Assembly (NCBI RefSeq): GCF_900187995.1
Contig: NZ_FZNZ01000010.1
Location: forward strand, 48,741-112,740
DNA: 64,000 nt
Direction of reading: 5' to 3'
From: Prevotella jejuni
GTDB taxonomy: Bacteria > Bacteroidota > Bacteroidia > Bacteroidales > Bacteroidaceae
Shown: positions 18,378 through 26,302 of the stretch, in pieces
How the letters are laid out: the number at the start of each line of letters is the position of its first letter
Position numbering within the stretch: position 1 is the stretch's first letter
Made by a program: the position numbers and the translations under genes
The notes under the pieces: generated by a model
Database searches by the model: none
Told to the model about the DNA's origin: nothing
What the model saw: the letters and a program-made list of their open reading frames with translations, nothing else

Positions 18378-19469
18378 TTACTTCTCAATACCAAACTTAT
18401 AGATAGTCTTCTGTGTGTACTCCTTACATGGCTCTAAGATGACCGATGGGAAATAATGATGGTTTGGACTGTCTGGGAAATGTTGTGCTTCAAAGCAGAT
18501 AGCACTGCGACGTGGGAAGGTTGCACCATGCTGACCTTTATAGCCGTCGGCCCAGTTATGTGTATAGACCTGTACGCCAGGTTCGGTTGTATAGACTTCC
18601 ATCGTTCGGCCACTCTTAGGTTCTTTGATGCGCGCAGCGAACGACAACTCGCCTTCCTCCTTCTTATTAAGAACGAAACAATGGTCGTAACCTGCGCCAT
18701 GCTTAATCTGTTCGTGGTCGGCGTCGATGTCCTTGCCCACTGCCTTTGGTTCACGGAAGTCGAATGGAGTTCCTGCTACCTTCAAGATCTCACCTGTCGG
18801 GATAGAAGTCTCGTCGATAGGGAGGTAGAAATCTGCGTTAATCTGACATTCTAAGTCGTCAACTGTTGGTGTTGGATTAGCTATACCAGCCAATGAGAAG
18901 AAGCCATGACTTGTAAGATTGATGATGGTTTTCTTGTTTGTCTTTGCTGAGTACTTGATAATAAGCTCGTTATCATCAGAGAAGGAATAGGCTACCCATA
19001 CCTCAACCTCGCCTGTGTAACCTTCCTCACCGTATGAAGAAGTGTATTTCAATACGACAGCGTGGTCGTTAACTTGTACTGCATCCCACACCTTAGCATT
19101 GAAGCCCTTCTTACCACCATGGAGTGAGTTAGGACCATTATTGATAGCCAGTTTATACTCTTTCCCGTTCAGTTGGAAGCGACCTTTGGCTATACGGTTG
19201 CCATAACGACCAATGAGTGTAGAAAGATAAGGCTCTGGCGAGCTGATTACCTCTTGTATATTGTCATGTCCTTGGATGATATTAGCCATGTTACCGTCCC
19301 TGTCAGGAACCATAATAGCAACAATCGCACCACCGTAATTAGTGACTGCAACCTCATTACCCTTGGCATTTCTGAGTACGTATAGATCAGTCTTCTTACC
19401 GTCTATTGTCGTTTGGAAGTCTTCTTTCTTCAGTCCACACGCATAGTGTGTCTCTTCGGTATTTACCAT
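18378..19469 (-). CDS. galM: Aldose 1-epimerase (galactose mutarotase)
   Basis: 363 residues. It interconverts the alpha and beta anomers of galactose so that GalK gets the alpha form. Family landmarks: VTNYGGAIVAIMVPDRDG, LIGRYGNRIAKGRFQLNGKEYKLAINNGPNSLHGGKKGFNAKVWDA, the catalytic His in LTSHGFFSLAG, and AGYDHCFVLN with the C-terminal VYTTEPGVQVYTHNW and ICFEAQHFPDSPNH containing the catalytic Glu. No signal peptide, so cytoplasmic. First gene of the galactose operon. Confidence 0.96.
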   Translation of the reverse strand: MVNTEETHYACGLKKEDFQTTIDGKKTDLYVLRNAKGNEVAVTNYGGAIVAIMVPDRDGNMANIIQGHDNIQEVISSPEPYLSTLIGRYGNRIAKGRFQLNGKEYKLAINNGPNSLHGGKKGFNAKVWDAVQVNDHAVVLKYTSSYGEEGYTGEVEVWVAYSFSDDNELIIKYSAKTNKKTIINLTSHGFFSLAGIANPTPTVDDLECQINADFYLPIDETSIPTGEILKVAGTPFDFREPKAVGKDIDADHEQIKHGAGYDHCFVLNKKEEGELSFAARIKEPKSGRTMEVYTTEPGVQVYTHNWADGYKGQHGATFPRRSAICFEAQHFPDSPNHHYFPSVILEPCKEYTQKTIYKFGIEK

Positions 19470-19503
19470 GATGTTTCTGTTTTTAGTTACTTATCAAGGT
19501 TTG

Positions 19504-19535
19504 CAAAGTAAATAAAAATAAACGAAAACTGCAAA
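19504..19535 (-). promoter_or_regulatory. Promoter of the galactose operon
   Basis: On the minus strand TTTG (19535-19532), a 20-base spacer and TTACTTTG (19511-19504) give a -33/-7 pair with one mismatch in the -7 box, about 35 bases before galM. No catabolite site was recognised. Confidence 0.5.
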
Positions 19536-19777
19536 CATAACCCTGAAAATAATAGAGTATGGTGTGTTAAAAACAATTAACATTGCGTCTTTTGTGTCCT
19601 TGAAGGGAGTAATAAATGTAGGCTTTTTCTGCTTTCTTTTTTCTTTATGAGTGGTGTAATCCGTATTTATTAATCATGGAGAGTTTGCGAAATAAGTTTA
19701 CAGTAAGAGGAGCGAATACCTCCTTATCACCCCGCTGATAGTGGTGTCTTATCGAGTTGTAACTCTCAAGTAATCAA

Positions 19778-19887
19778 ACTGTTAAACTATAGCTTAGTAG
19801 AAGGTGCCTTTCAAGGGTCAAGAAGGGCGTCTTCTTGGGCGTTGAAGGGCGTCTTCTGCAAGGAAGAAAGGCCTTAGTAGGATGGTA
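19778..19887. repeat. 22-bp periodic array (GAAGGGCGTCTTCT family)
   Basis: Units start at 19800, 19822, 19844 and 19866, with a weaker one at 19778. The two central units share GAAGGGCGTCTTCT exactly 22 bases apart. Arrays of the same sequence family occur at 38945-39032 and 55229-55360. Confidence 0.8.
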
Positions 19888-19941
19888 GATAAGCCTATCC
19901 TATTATCCAGCATACAATATTTCTTTACAAATCTCCTGCCT

Positions 19942-20161
19942 GCCATGTCTCCTGATCAGTCTTCTCATCCCTTTCCCTATCCGTTTTACAACGTACGAGT
20001 GTGGGTTTTCATGTTTCGTTCCTCGTATTGCCATCCCTTTTCCTGTTCGTATTGCAGTGTAAAAGAGTGGTTGTTCATGTTTTGTTCCTTGTATTGTCAT
20101 CCCTTTTCCTGTTTGTATTGCTGTGTATTAGTATCGCTATTTTCGCTGTCTTCTTGGCTTT
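19942..20161. repeat. 22-bp periodic array with 66-bp higher-order repeat
   Basis: Nine units of exactly 22 bp (19942 to 20139) plus a weak tenth. Three unit types alternate in order, so CATGTTTCGTTCC at 20010 recurs as CATGTTTTGTTCC at 20076, and CATCCCTTTTCCTG recurs 66 bases apart. Several plus-strand frames stay open through it because 66 is divisible by 3, but none has a start signal or protein-like composition. Confidence 0.88.
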
Positions 20162-20581
20162 GCTAATTGGGTTCGTCGGTGCAAATAAGAAGTCTTTTTA
20201 CCCTTGATATTCTATAAGCAATCCCAATGTCTGTCAGTTATATGTGCTCCGCAGTATCTTATCGCAGAGTCAATAGCAGCACAATTCCCCTTCATCTTCT
20301 ATATAGCAATGCACATCCTACGGATGTCCTATTACCTTATTATGTTTGTTTCTTAGACAATTCTCTTCGCTCTATCGGCTATTTAGAACCCACTAAAAGT
20401 TCTTTTCTTGATTTTCTTTGAACTTAAGTATGATATTAGTTCCTTCTTGTTTTGCGAGTATAATATTCGGGTTTTATATTTATAAAAGGGTAAATGAGTA
20501 CTGTCAAGATGTATATTATATATGTTGTTTTTCATGAAAAAGCCAAAAACGAACCCTTTAAGTGCATTTTATTCATAAAGA
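20162..20581. other. Gene-free stretch before the small RNA candidate
   Basis: About 420 bases between the 22-bp array and the small-RNA promoter. A 64-codon plus-strand frame lies at 20227-20421, but it has no start signal or protein-like composition. I see no other feature. Confidence 0.4.
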
Positions 20582-20613
20582 CTTGGATTATTCAAATAAT
20601 TCTTCTATCTTTG
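20582..20613 (+). promoter_or_regulatory. Promoter of a candidate small RNA
   Basis: CTTG at 20582-20585, a 20-base spacer and TATCTTTG at 20606-20613: a strong -7 box and a -33 box with one mismatch. A near-copy of this arrangement lies at 36175-36206. Confidence 0.6.
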
Positions 20614-20619
20614 CAATGC

Positions 20620-20672
20620 TAGAACCCGCCAAGCCTCTCAACGATGCTCAAATGTGCGGGTCGTTTTTTATT
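20620..20672 (+). ncRNA. Candidate small structured RNA
   Basis: About 7 bases past a good promoter, the sequence AACCCGC pairs with GCGGGT (20624-20629 with 20656-20661) around a 26-base loop, followed by CGTTTTTTA. The result is a short transcript of about 50 bases with its own terminator and no coding frame. Family not identified. Confidence 0.45.
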
Positions 20673-20711
20673 ATATCATGATATCACATACAGTACCCTC
20701 CAAACAATGAT

Positions 20712-20816
20712 ATGCTTCAGAAAATGAAAATGCTCTTTACCGACTTTCCTGAAGTTGATTTGCATGCACTCGGCTTCCCACATGGGTGGGAGGAAGAACC
20801 ACTTTGGCGTATCTAA
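20712..20816 (+). pseudogene. C-terminal remnant of an Abi-family (Abi_2) protein
   Basis: A 34-codon frame reads MLFTDFPEVDLHALGFPHGW and ends EEEPLWRI. This matches the characteristic end of Abi-like phage-defence proteins (a segment ending xxLGFPxxWxxxPLW). Nothing upstream continues the match, so the rest of the gene is gone. It marks a decayed defence gene. Confidence 0.5.
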
Positions 20817-20819
20817 CAG

Positions 20820-20951
20820 CTTTGTGTTATTCTTTATGATACGCCTACGACTATTAGCATCAGTAGCGAGTTGGGTTATAAAGAGTTCTTTTTCTCCTTC
20901 TTTAATTCATTATATAGGACTAAGCCTTTCGCTGTCAGTAGGTATCTCTGC
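20820..20951 (+). pseudogene. Possible remnant of an AraC-type DNA-binding domain
   Basis: Directly after the Abi remnant a frame without its own start reads TTISISSELGYKEFFFSFFN and then RTKPFAVSRYL. This resembles the second helix-turn-helix of AraC regulators (IxxIAxELGYxxxxxFSRxFKKxxGxSPxxYR). It is degraded, and the similarity is by eye only. Confidence 0.3.
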
Positions 20952-21138
20952 CGAGGATGTCTTGAGGGATTTGGGATAGAGTAGGCGAATGTAGGCTTCG
21001 TTGATTGCTGGCTTCAGATAAAGATTAAGGAAGCTATCTCGCTTTTTTAGTTCTAAGTTATCCATCATGTTCTTTACTGATAATGCTTGATTACCTATAA
21101 CAATGACCAGTCGTTTGATATTCGCATTATCCGTGTGT

Positions 21139-21215
21139 TACTTGTCCCGTACTTGTCCTGTGCTTGTCTTGTAGTTGTCCTGTGCTTGTCTTCTTCTTGC
21201 CGAGTACTTGTCTTG
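21139..21215. repeat. Seven tandem 11-bp units
   Basis: Units TACTTGTCCCG, TACTTGTCCTG, TGCTTGTCTTG, TAGTTGTCCTG, TGCTTGTCTTC, TTCTTGCCGAG and TACTTGTCTTG follow each other without spacers from 21139 to 21215. The period is half of the 22-bp period seen in other arrays. Confidence 0.85.
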
Positions 21216-21382
21216 TTTGTAAGGGGCGGTTGTGTCTTCCAGTCATCAGTAGCATTAATGTGCAAGAAACGATTGCGAAGGTCCCACTTCTCCCCTAATA
21301 GCAGATTACGGAAGAACCGTTTAGGGGCTTCAGGATTTTGGAGTGATAAGGTTTGCCACTTGTGTTTAGAGTTTGAAGTAAT

Positions 21383-21613
21383 GTCACACGGAGGAACGGA
21401 GAGAACGGAGGATTATTAAATACAAAGCTATAGTAGTAACGGAGGCACCGTCGGTGCATAGAGCAACGGAGCTTGTTTGCCAATTCTATTAGCAATTTAT
21501 ATACAAAGTGTTTATCCCAAAAGAGTTACCAGAAATCTGTACGCTGCACCTCCGTCGCTCTTTGTGCCCTCGGCACCTCCGTGACATTGCGTTACCTCCG
21601 TCCCCTCCGTGAC
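21383..21613. repeat. Imperfect inverted region rich in ACGGAGG/CCTCCGT
   Basis: GTCACACGGAGG and neighbouring GGAG motifs on the left face CACCTCCGTGAC and CCTCCGTCCCCTCCGTGAC on the right, about 150-200 bases away. A central GGAGGCACCGTCGGTGC can also fold. The phrasing (CTCTGTGTG, CTCCGTGAC) recurs at 39365-39600. It is an intergenic repeat family; function unknown. Confidence 0.45.
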
Positions 21614-21847
21614 TCTGTGTGCCTTATATGTAAGAGTTTTAGTTTATCACTCCATATTTCGGATGAGTCATCATTAAGAATAATTAATGCACAAAAGTAT
21701 GTTGTATAAGGTGGAAAAACTATCTTTACGCTTAATTTATTCACAGATTGATAAAGGCGGGAAAGTTATATATTGAGATTGAGGCAGCTCCAAAGCCAAC
21801 TATTACTCCAATGTCAAATCAGTTTAGGTTTAAAATATAACAGTAGT

Positions 21848-22444
21848 ATGAAGAGATTAGCATTATATTTCGTAGGTCTGGTTTGCATACTTTGTAATTG
21901 TATAGCGCAGACGGTATCATCGGTGGCAAAAGATAATTCACAACAAAATCAGAATAAGCAATTGCAACAAAACGTCAAAGGGCAGAAGTCTACACCAACT
22001 TACAGCATTATATCTGTAGAAAACACTTATAAACTTCGATGGACAGGTAAGGCTTTTACTGGTTTACACAAAGACAAAGCAAATACATGGCTTATCAAAG
22101 CGGTGGTGAAAGGGTTGGATGCCAAGTGGCTTAAGCATCCTTTTTCGATTACAACAAAAGACGTATGGCTGCTTAAAGACAGTCTACAGAAAGATGTAGT
22201 AGCAATCGTTGCCTTGGAGTCTGCAGAGGCGGGGTGGAGATTTCCAGTCATCAACAAGGAGTATTTCATGAAAGAAGAATGCGAGGCTCCCTTGTATGCT
22301 GTTCCATATTTTATAAACGGCAGAGTCTACATTATTTGTCTTACACCTTCATTTCAAATCAAAGGAGATGATATGTACCCCGCTATTGATAGAAAAGAGC
22401 TGCAAGAAAAGGTATTGATGCCACTGATGCAGGCTTTCAAATAA
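21848..22444 (+). CDS. Exported protein of unknown function
   Basis: The frame is open from 21773, but the ATG at 21848 gives a proper signal peptide (MKRLALYFVGLVCILCNCIAQ), so I use it. The mature part is about 175 residues with a Gln-rich linker and then a mixed alpha/beta region (YKLRWTGKAFTGLHKDKANTWL, VVAIVALESAEAGWRFPVINKEYF). The Cys-Asn-Cys before Ala-Gln may be a lipobox. I do not recognise the family. It is isolated, with repeats upstream. Confidence 0.65.
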   Translation: MKRLALYFVGLVCILCNCIAQTVSSVAKDNSQQNQNKQLQQNVKGQKSTPTYSIISVENTYKLRWTGKAFTGLHKDKANTWLIKAVVKGLDAKWLKHPFSITTKDVWLLKDSLQKDVVAIVALESAEAGWRFPVINKEYFMKEECEAPLYAVPYFINGRVYIICLTPSFQIKGDDMYPAIDRKELQEKVLMPLMQAFK

Positions 22445-22651
22445 CATATTTGTAGTGCATGTTAAAGGTAAAGGCTGTCATTACATCAAAAACTTGCAGA
22501 AGTCATCTGCCCTACAAAATATTTCTGTAACCTTGTCCTCAGTAATCATAGCAATCTTTATTTGCAGCTATTTGTATATTAGCTTCTTAAAGTTAAAACT
22601 AATTCCGCTAATCACCAAATTAATAGACACTTATAACTCGTCAGACTCACG

Positions 22652-23965
22652 TTAATTAGGACCTCTCCCAAAGGTCTGCCCATTTAAAGATATCTGCCCA
22701 CTCAAAACCATTTTTTTAACATCCCGTCCAGTTATCTGGCGTACAAGGACATCACTAATACATTCATATGGAGTATAAAAGCCTTTGACCAAAACCTTAC
22801 GACCATTTCGTAGAAAATAGCAGACATCTTCATCCCAGCCTATGGCGCCTTTCTTCTCTTTATAGAACTGAGACGAAAACTCGTAATGTCTTCCATCTAC
22901 TCCTTTCACTCTAAAATGATCGCCAGTGCCTTGTACCTGTAATCCGCTACGTAAGCAGAATGCATGCAATTGTGGATAAGTGAAGAAGAGATTGTAAGAC
23001 CCAGAACCCTCTTCCTTTTCCGATAAGGTTACAAGCATATAAGGTTTCATTCCTGTATCGATAAATATACAGCCTGTATAGTCATCCCGAACTCCTAACA
23101 ATTTAAGAAGTGAATCACGTTTTTCCTCAGAGGGGAGATCTAACAACGGCTTAACGAGTCTCAGTTGGTTCTCAGCCCATGCCTGATATGTCTCTTTATT
23201 AACACCATTACCATAGCTGTCCATTATCTGATGAAACTCCATCACATCATTGTAAAACTGCTGACATAACTCCTGTCGATTAACGCCAAAACAGAATCGA
23301 CGCTCAATATAGCAACCCTTCTTCTTACCAGATTTATCAATGACTATATTATCCGAAGGCGGTACACTCCCACCATGATTTAGGTCATAACACGGTCCTT
23401 GCATATACATGCGTAGATAATATTGAACCTCCTCAGTCAGTCTCTCATCACCAAGGAACTGGTCGAAAGCATCTATCAGATGCTTTGCACGCCAGATATC
23501 ATCAACCGTTCTCAGCTCTAACCTGGCTGGTTTTAGAGAGAAATCTAACTCGGGAAAGTGGGCCCAGAGACGTCGTGTGAGTGCATCGAATTTCTTCATA
23601 GGTCCGTGTTCAAACTCTTTTGCCCGACGCAGGATAACTACTTTCTCAAAGTCATCTTCGATCCCATGTTGGTTTTTCATCATCGGAAACGGATAACTGC
23701 TGATATAACTTGCCACATGAAAGGTATCTTTAGGATAGTCTGACAACGTGAATGTCCAAATTCTTATATCCTTTGACAAGCCACGATTTGTTTCATACTT
23801 ATCAGAAAGTACAATACGCTGCCCTGGATAATTTTTCTCAAGATAAGCCATGACTTCCCCAGAAGAATTAAAGCTGGGGAAGCAGCTATCCAACATAAAT
23901 AGCACTAAACCCACCAACACATACAAGGGAATTCTGTGTAAAACCGTCTTTGTTTTCATAATCAA
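22652..23965 (-). CDS. Large lipoprotein of unknown function
   Basis: 437 residues. The N-terminus carries an uncleaved-looking hydrophobic stretch and lipobox (IPLYVLVGLVLFMLDSC), so it is probably a lipoprotein. The rest is soluble with no motif I can name; aromatic- and charge-rich segments suggest a globular periplasmic or surface protein. ATG codons at 23965 and 23959 are both possible starts. A 60-codon membrane-protein gene ends 29 bases upstream on the same strand. Confidence 0.7.
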   Translation of the reverse strand: MIMKTKTVLHRIPLYVLVGLVLFMLDSCFPSFNSSGEVMAYLEKNYPGQRIVLSDKYETNRGLSKDIRIWTFTLSDYPKDTFHVASYISSYPFPMMKNQHGIEDDFEKVVILRRAKEFEHGPMKKFDALTRRLWAHFPELDFSLKPARLELRTVDDIWRAKHLIDAFDQFLGDERLTEEVQYYLRMYMQGPCYDLNHGGSVPPSDNIVIDKSGKKKGCYIERRFCFGVNRQELCQQFYNDVMEFHQIMDSYGNGVNKETYQAWAENQLRLVKPLLDLPSEEKRDSLLKLLGVRDDYTGCIFIDTGMKPYMLVTLSEKEEGSGSYNLFFTYPQLHAFCLRSGLQVQGTGDHFRVKGVDGRHYEFSSQFYKEKKGAIGWDEDVCYFLRNGRKVLVKGFYTPYECISDVLVRQITGRDVKKMVLSGQISLNGQTFGRGPN

Positions 23966-23994
23966 ATTTAATGTTATTCAATATCTGCCACTAC

Positions 23995-24177
23995 TTATTC
24001 TGATCTTGTCCCGATACGGAATTTACCTCCCCAAATACCGATACCAGAAGAAACATAATATTGCGTATTACCTTTCTTTAATGGTCCGAAAGCATCTTCA
24101 TAAATGAAAAGAATCAAGGCAAATACTATTATCATTGCTACATTCATATTCCTACCTTTATACTTTAACTTAACCAT
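23995..24177 (-). CDS. Small single-pass membrane protein
   Basis: 60 residues: a basic start (MVKLKYKGRN), one membrane helix (MNVAMIIVFALILFIYEDAF) and a Gly-rich tail (SSGIGIWGGKFRIGTRSE). It is followed at 29 bases by the lipoprotein gene on the same strand, so the two may be co-transcribed. Composition is protein-like, but its short length keeps confidence moderate. Confidence 0.45.
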   Translation of the reverse strand: MVKLKYKGRNMNVAMIIVFALILFIYEDAFGPLKKGNTQYYVSSGIGIWGGKFRIGTRSE

Positions 24178-24307
24178 TATCTATACTCTAATCTAAACCA
24201 TAATTGTACTTTACTTAAACTCCTCTTATACTTTAACTCACGTTATATTACTCTCCCTTTCTTTTGCAAATATAACTCTTTGCATTGATATTTGCAAGAA
24301 AGTAAAT

Positions 24308-24340
24308 GAAAAAGCAGCAAATGATTGCTCACTTACTGCT
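24308..24340 (-). terminator. Terminator after BspA-like gene 1
   Basis: On the minus strand an AGCAG-TAAG...TTTGCTGCTTTTTC hairpin with T-run lies about 135 bases past the stop. It is one of three near-identical copies, one after each BspA-like gene. This copy has a mismatch in the stem. Confidence 0.6.
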
Positions 24341-24475
24341 CTATAGTAATAAGGTTTTCTGTATAAGCCATCGAAGTTTTCCTTGTAAGTTTCTGTTCTT
24401 ATTCTTATTTCTTTGTCAGATGAACATACAACAAGTAAAAATATATGGTGTGGCTTAGGAAAACCGATGTGTCTG

Positions 24476-26017
24476 TTATTTAATGATTATCTTTTTACCA
24501 TTGACAATATAAACACCCTTAGGCAAAGCATTAATTTCGTCAGTGCTTGCTTTACTTAGCCGTTTTGTTCCATCTATTGTATAGACATCAGCAAGTCCTG
24601 AGTTATTATAAACAGTGTTTGTAATGCCAGTAGTACTACCCTCTATTAAGGAGAAATCTTTCCATTGGTCTGCTTGTTTATAGGCGTCAAGACTATTCTT
24701 AGGAACAATAAGTTTACATTTAGATTTATTAATGTCGGTAAAAACATCTAATCCACAGGTTGGTGGTACAACTGCCTCAGTCGAAATCTGTGTAACGCTG
24801 GTACAGTAGTTAAATGCATCTTCTCCTATAGTCTTAACACTATTTCCTATATTTACTTTTTGTAGGTTGGCGCAACGGCTGAAAGCAAGGCCGCCAATTG
24901 TCGTAACACTATTAGGAATGGTTACAGAAGTAAGAGAGCTACAATCGCTAAAAGTATTATCGCTAATTGTCGTAACACTATTGGGAATGGTTACAGAGGT
25001 TAGAAATCTACATTCGCTGAAAGCAGACTGTTCAATTGTCGTAACACTATTGGGAATGGTTACAGAGGTTAGAGATTTACAATTGTAGAAAGCAAACCTT
25101 TCTATTGTCTTAACACTATTGGGAATGGTTACAGAAGTTAAAGACATACAACGGCTGAAAGCCCAGGCACCAATAGTCTTAACACTATTGGGAATGGTTA
25201 CAGAAGTTAGAGAGCTACAATCGCTGAAAGCATATTCCTTAATTGTTGTAACACTATTGGGAATGGTTACAGAAGTTAGAGAGCTACAATTGCTGAAAGC
25301 ATACCCTCCAATTGTCGTAACACTATTGGGAATGGTTAGAGAAGTTAGAGATTCACAATAGATAAAAGCATCGTCACCAATTGTAGTAACACTATTGGGA
25401 ATGGTTACAGAAGTTAGAGAGCTACAAAGGCTGAAAGCACCTCCTCCAATTGTCGTAACACTATTGGGAATGGTTACAGAAGTTAGAGAGCGACAATTGC
25501 TGAAAGCATTTTTTCCAATTGTAGTAACACTATTGGGAATGGTTACAGAAGTTAGATGGCTACAAAAGAAGAAAGTATTATCGCTAATTGTCGAAACACT
25601 ATTGGGAATGTTTACAGAAGTTAGAGAGCCACAATACCTGAAAGCTGCCTCTCCAATTGTCGTAACACTATTGGGAATGGTTACAGAAGTTAGAGAAATA
25701 CAATTATTGAAAGCATACTGTCCAATTGTCGTAACACTATTGACAATGGTTACAGAAGTTAGAGAACTGCAATCGCTGAAAGCTCTACCGCCAATTGTCG
25801 TAACACTATCACCTATTATAATTCGTTTAACATAATAGCGATCCCATGGTAGTAATCTGGAGTTTGAATAATCATCCATTTTCCCTTTTCCTGTAATGGT
25901 CAAAACTCCATCATCAGTAAGGTGCCATTTTAGATTAGGTCCACAGGTACCAGAGCTTTCTGCTTTAGCTGATAAGCCCATGAGTAGGGCTATTAATAAG
26001 ATGTAAATTTGTTTCAT
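24476..26017 (-). CDS. BspA-like leucine-rich-repeat surface protein 1
   Basis: 513 residues. A signal peptide (MKQIYILLIALLMGLSAKA) is followed by a short domain SSGTCGPNLKWHLTDDGVLT. About 15 LRR_5 repeats of 23 residues follow (LTSVTIPNSVTTIGxxAFxxC) at about 65-420. The C-terminal region (SKCKLIVPKNSLDAYKQADQW, then DVYTIDGTKR and LPKGVYIVNGKKIIIK) resembles a type A type IX secretion signal. BspA-type proteins bind host matrix proteins and promote adhesion. The 69-bp DNA repeats make copy number prone to change by recombination. The antisense strand is open in long pieces only because of this repeat. Confidence 0.9.
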   Translation of the reverse strand: MKQIYILLIALLMGLSAKAESSGTCGPNLKWHLTDDGVLTITGKGKMDDYSNSRLLPWDRYYVKRIIIGDSVTTIGGRAFSDCSSLTSVTIVNSVTTIGQYAFNNCISLTSVTIPNSVTTIGEAAFRYCGSLTSVNIPNSVSTISDNTFFFCSHLTSVTIPNSVTTIGKNAFSNCRSLTSVTIPNSVTTIGGGAFSLCSSLTSVTIPNSVTTIGDDAFIYCESLTSLTIPNSVTTIGGYAFSNCSSLTSVTIPNSVTTIKEYAFSDCSSLTSVTIPNSVKTIGAWAFSRCMSLTSVTIPNSVKTIERFAFYNCKSLTSVTIPNSVTTIEQSAFSECRFLTSVTIPNSVTTISDNTFSDCSSLTSVTIPNSVTTIGGLAFSRCANLQKVNIGNSVKTIGEDAFNYCTSVTQISTEAVVPPTCGLDVFTDINKSKCKLIVPKNSLDAYKQADQWKDFSLIEGSTTGITNTVYNNSGLADVYTIDGTKRLSKASTDEINALPKGVYIVNGKKIIIK

Positions 26018-26069
26018 GTTAGTACTTTTATATAAATAATACTTTTTTTGATTTACGGAAAATCAAATA

Positions 26070-26077
26070 CAAAGATA
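26070..26077 (-). promoter_or_regulatory. -7 box of BspA-like gene 1
   Basis: Minus-strand TATCTTTG fits TAnnTTTG, 53 bases before the start. The same box, at about the same distance, precedes the other two BspA-like genes. No -33 box was found. Confidence 0.5.
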
Positions 26078-26141
26078 AACAAAAATTTTAGTTTATCACT
26101 CCATATTTCGGAAGAACCTGATATTTGTTAGAAAGTAAATG

Positions 26142-26173
26142 AAAAAGCAGCAAATGATTGCTCACTTGCTGCT
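26142..26173 (-). terminator. Terminator after BspA-like gene 2
   Basis: Minus-strand AGCAGCAA pairs with TTTGCTGCT and is followed by TTTTTC, about 130 bases past the stop. It lies inside a roughly 170-base downstream segment shared by all three BspA-like genes. Confidence 0.7.
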
Positions 26174-26302
26174 GTATAGTAATAAGGTTTTCTGTATAAG
26201 CCATCAAGGTTTTCCCTGTAAGTTTCTGTTCTTATTTCTTTGTCAGACGAACATACAACAAATAAAAATATATGGTGTGGCTTAGGAAAACCATTGTGTC
26301 CA

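Noticed and set aside
19882..20207. Overlapping plus-strand frames in the 22-bp array
   Set aside because: They are open because the superperiod is 66 bases. Composition is repeat-driven.
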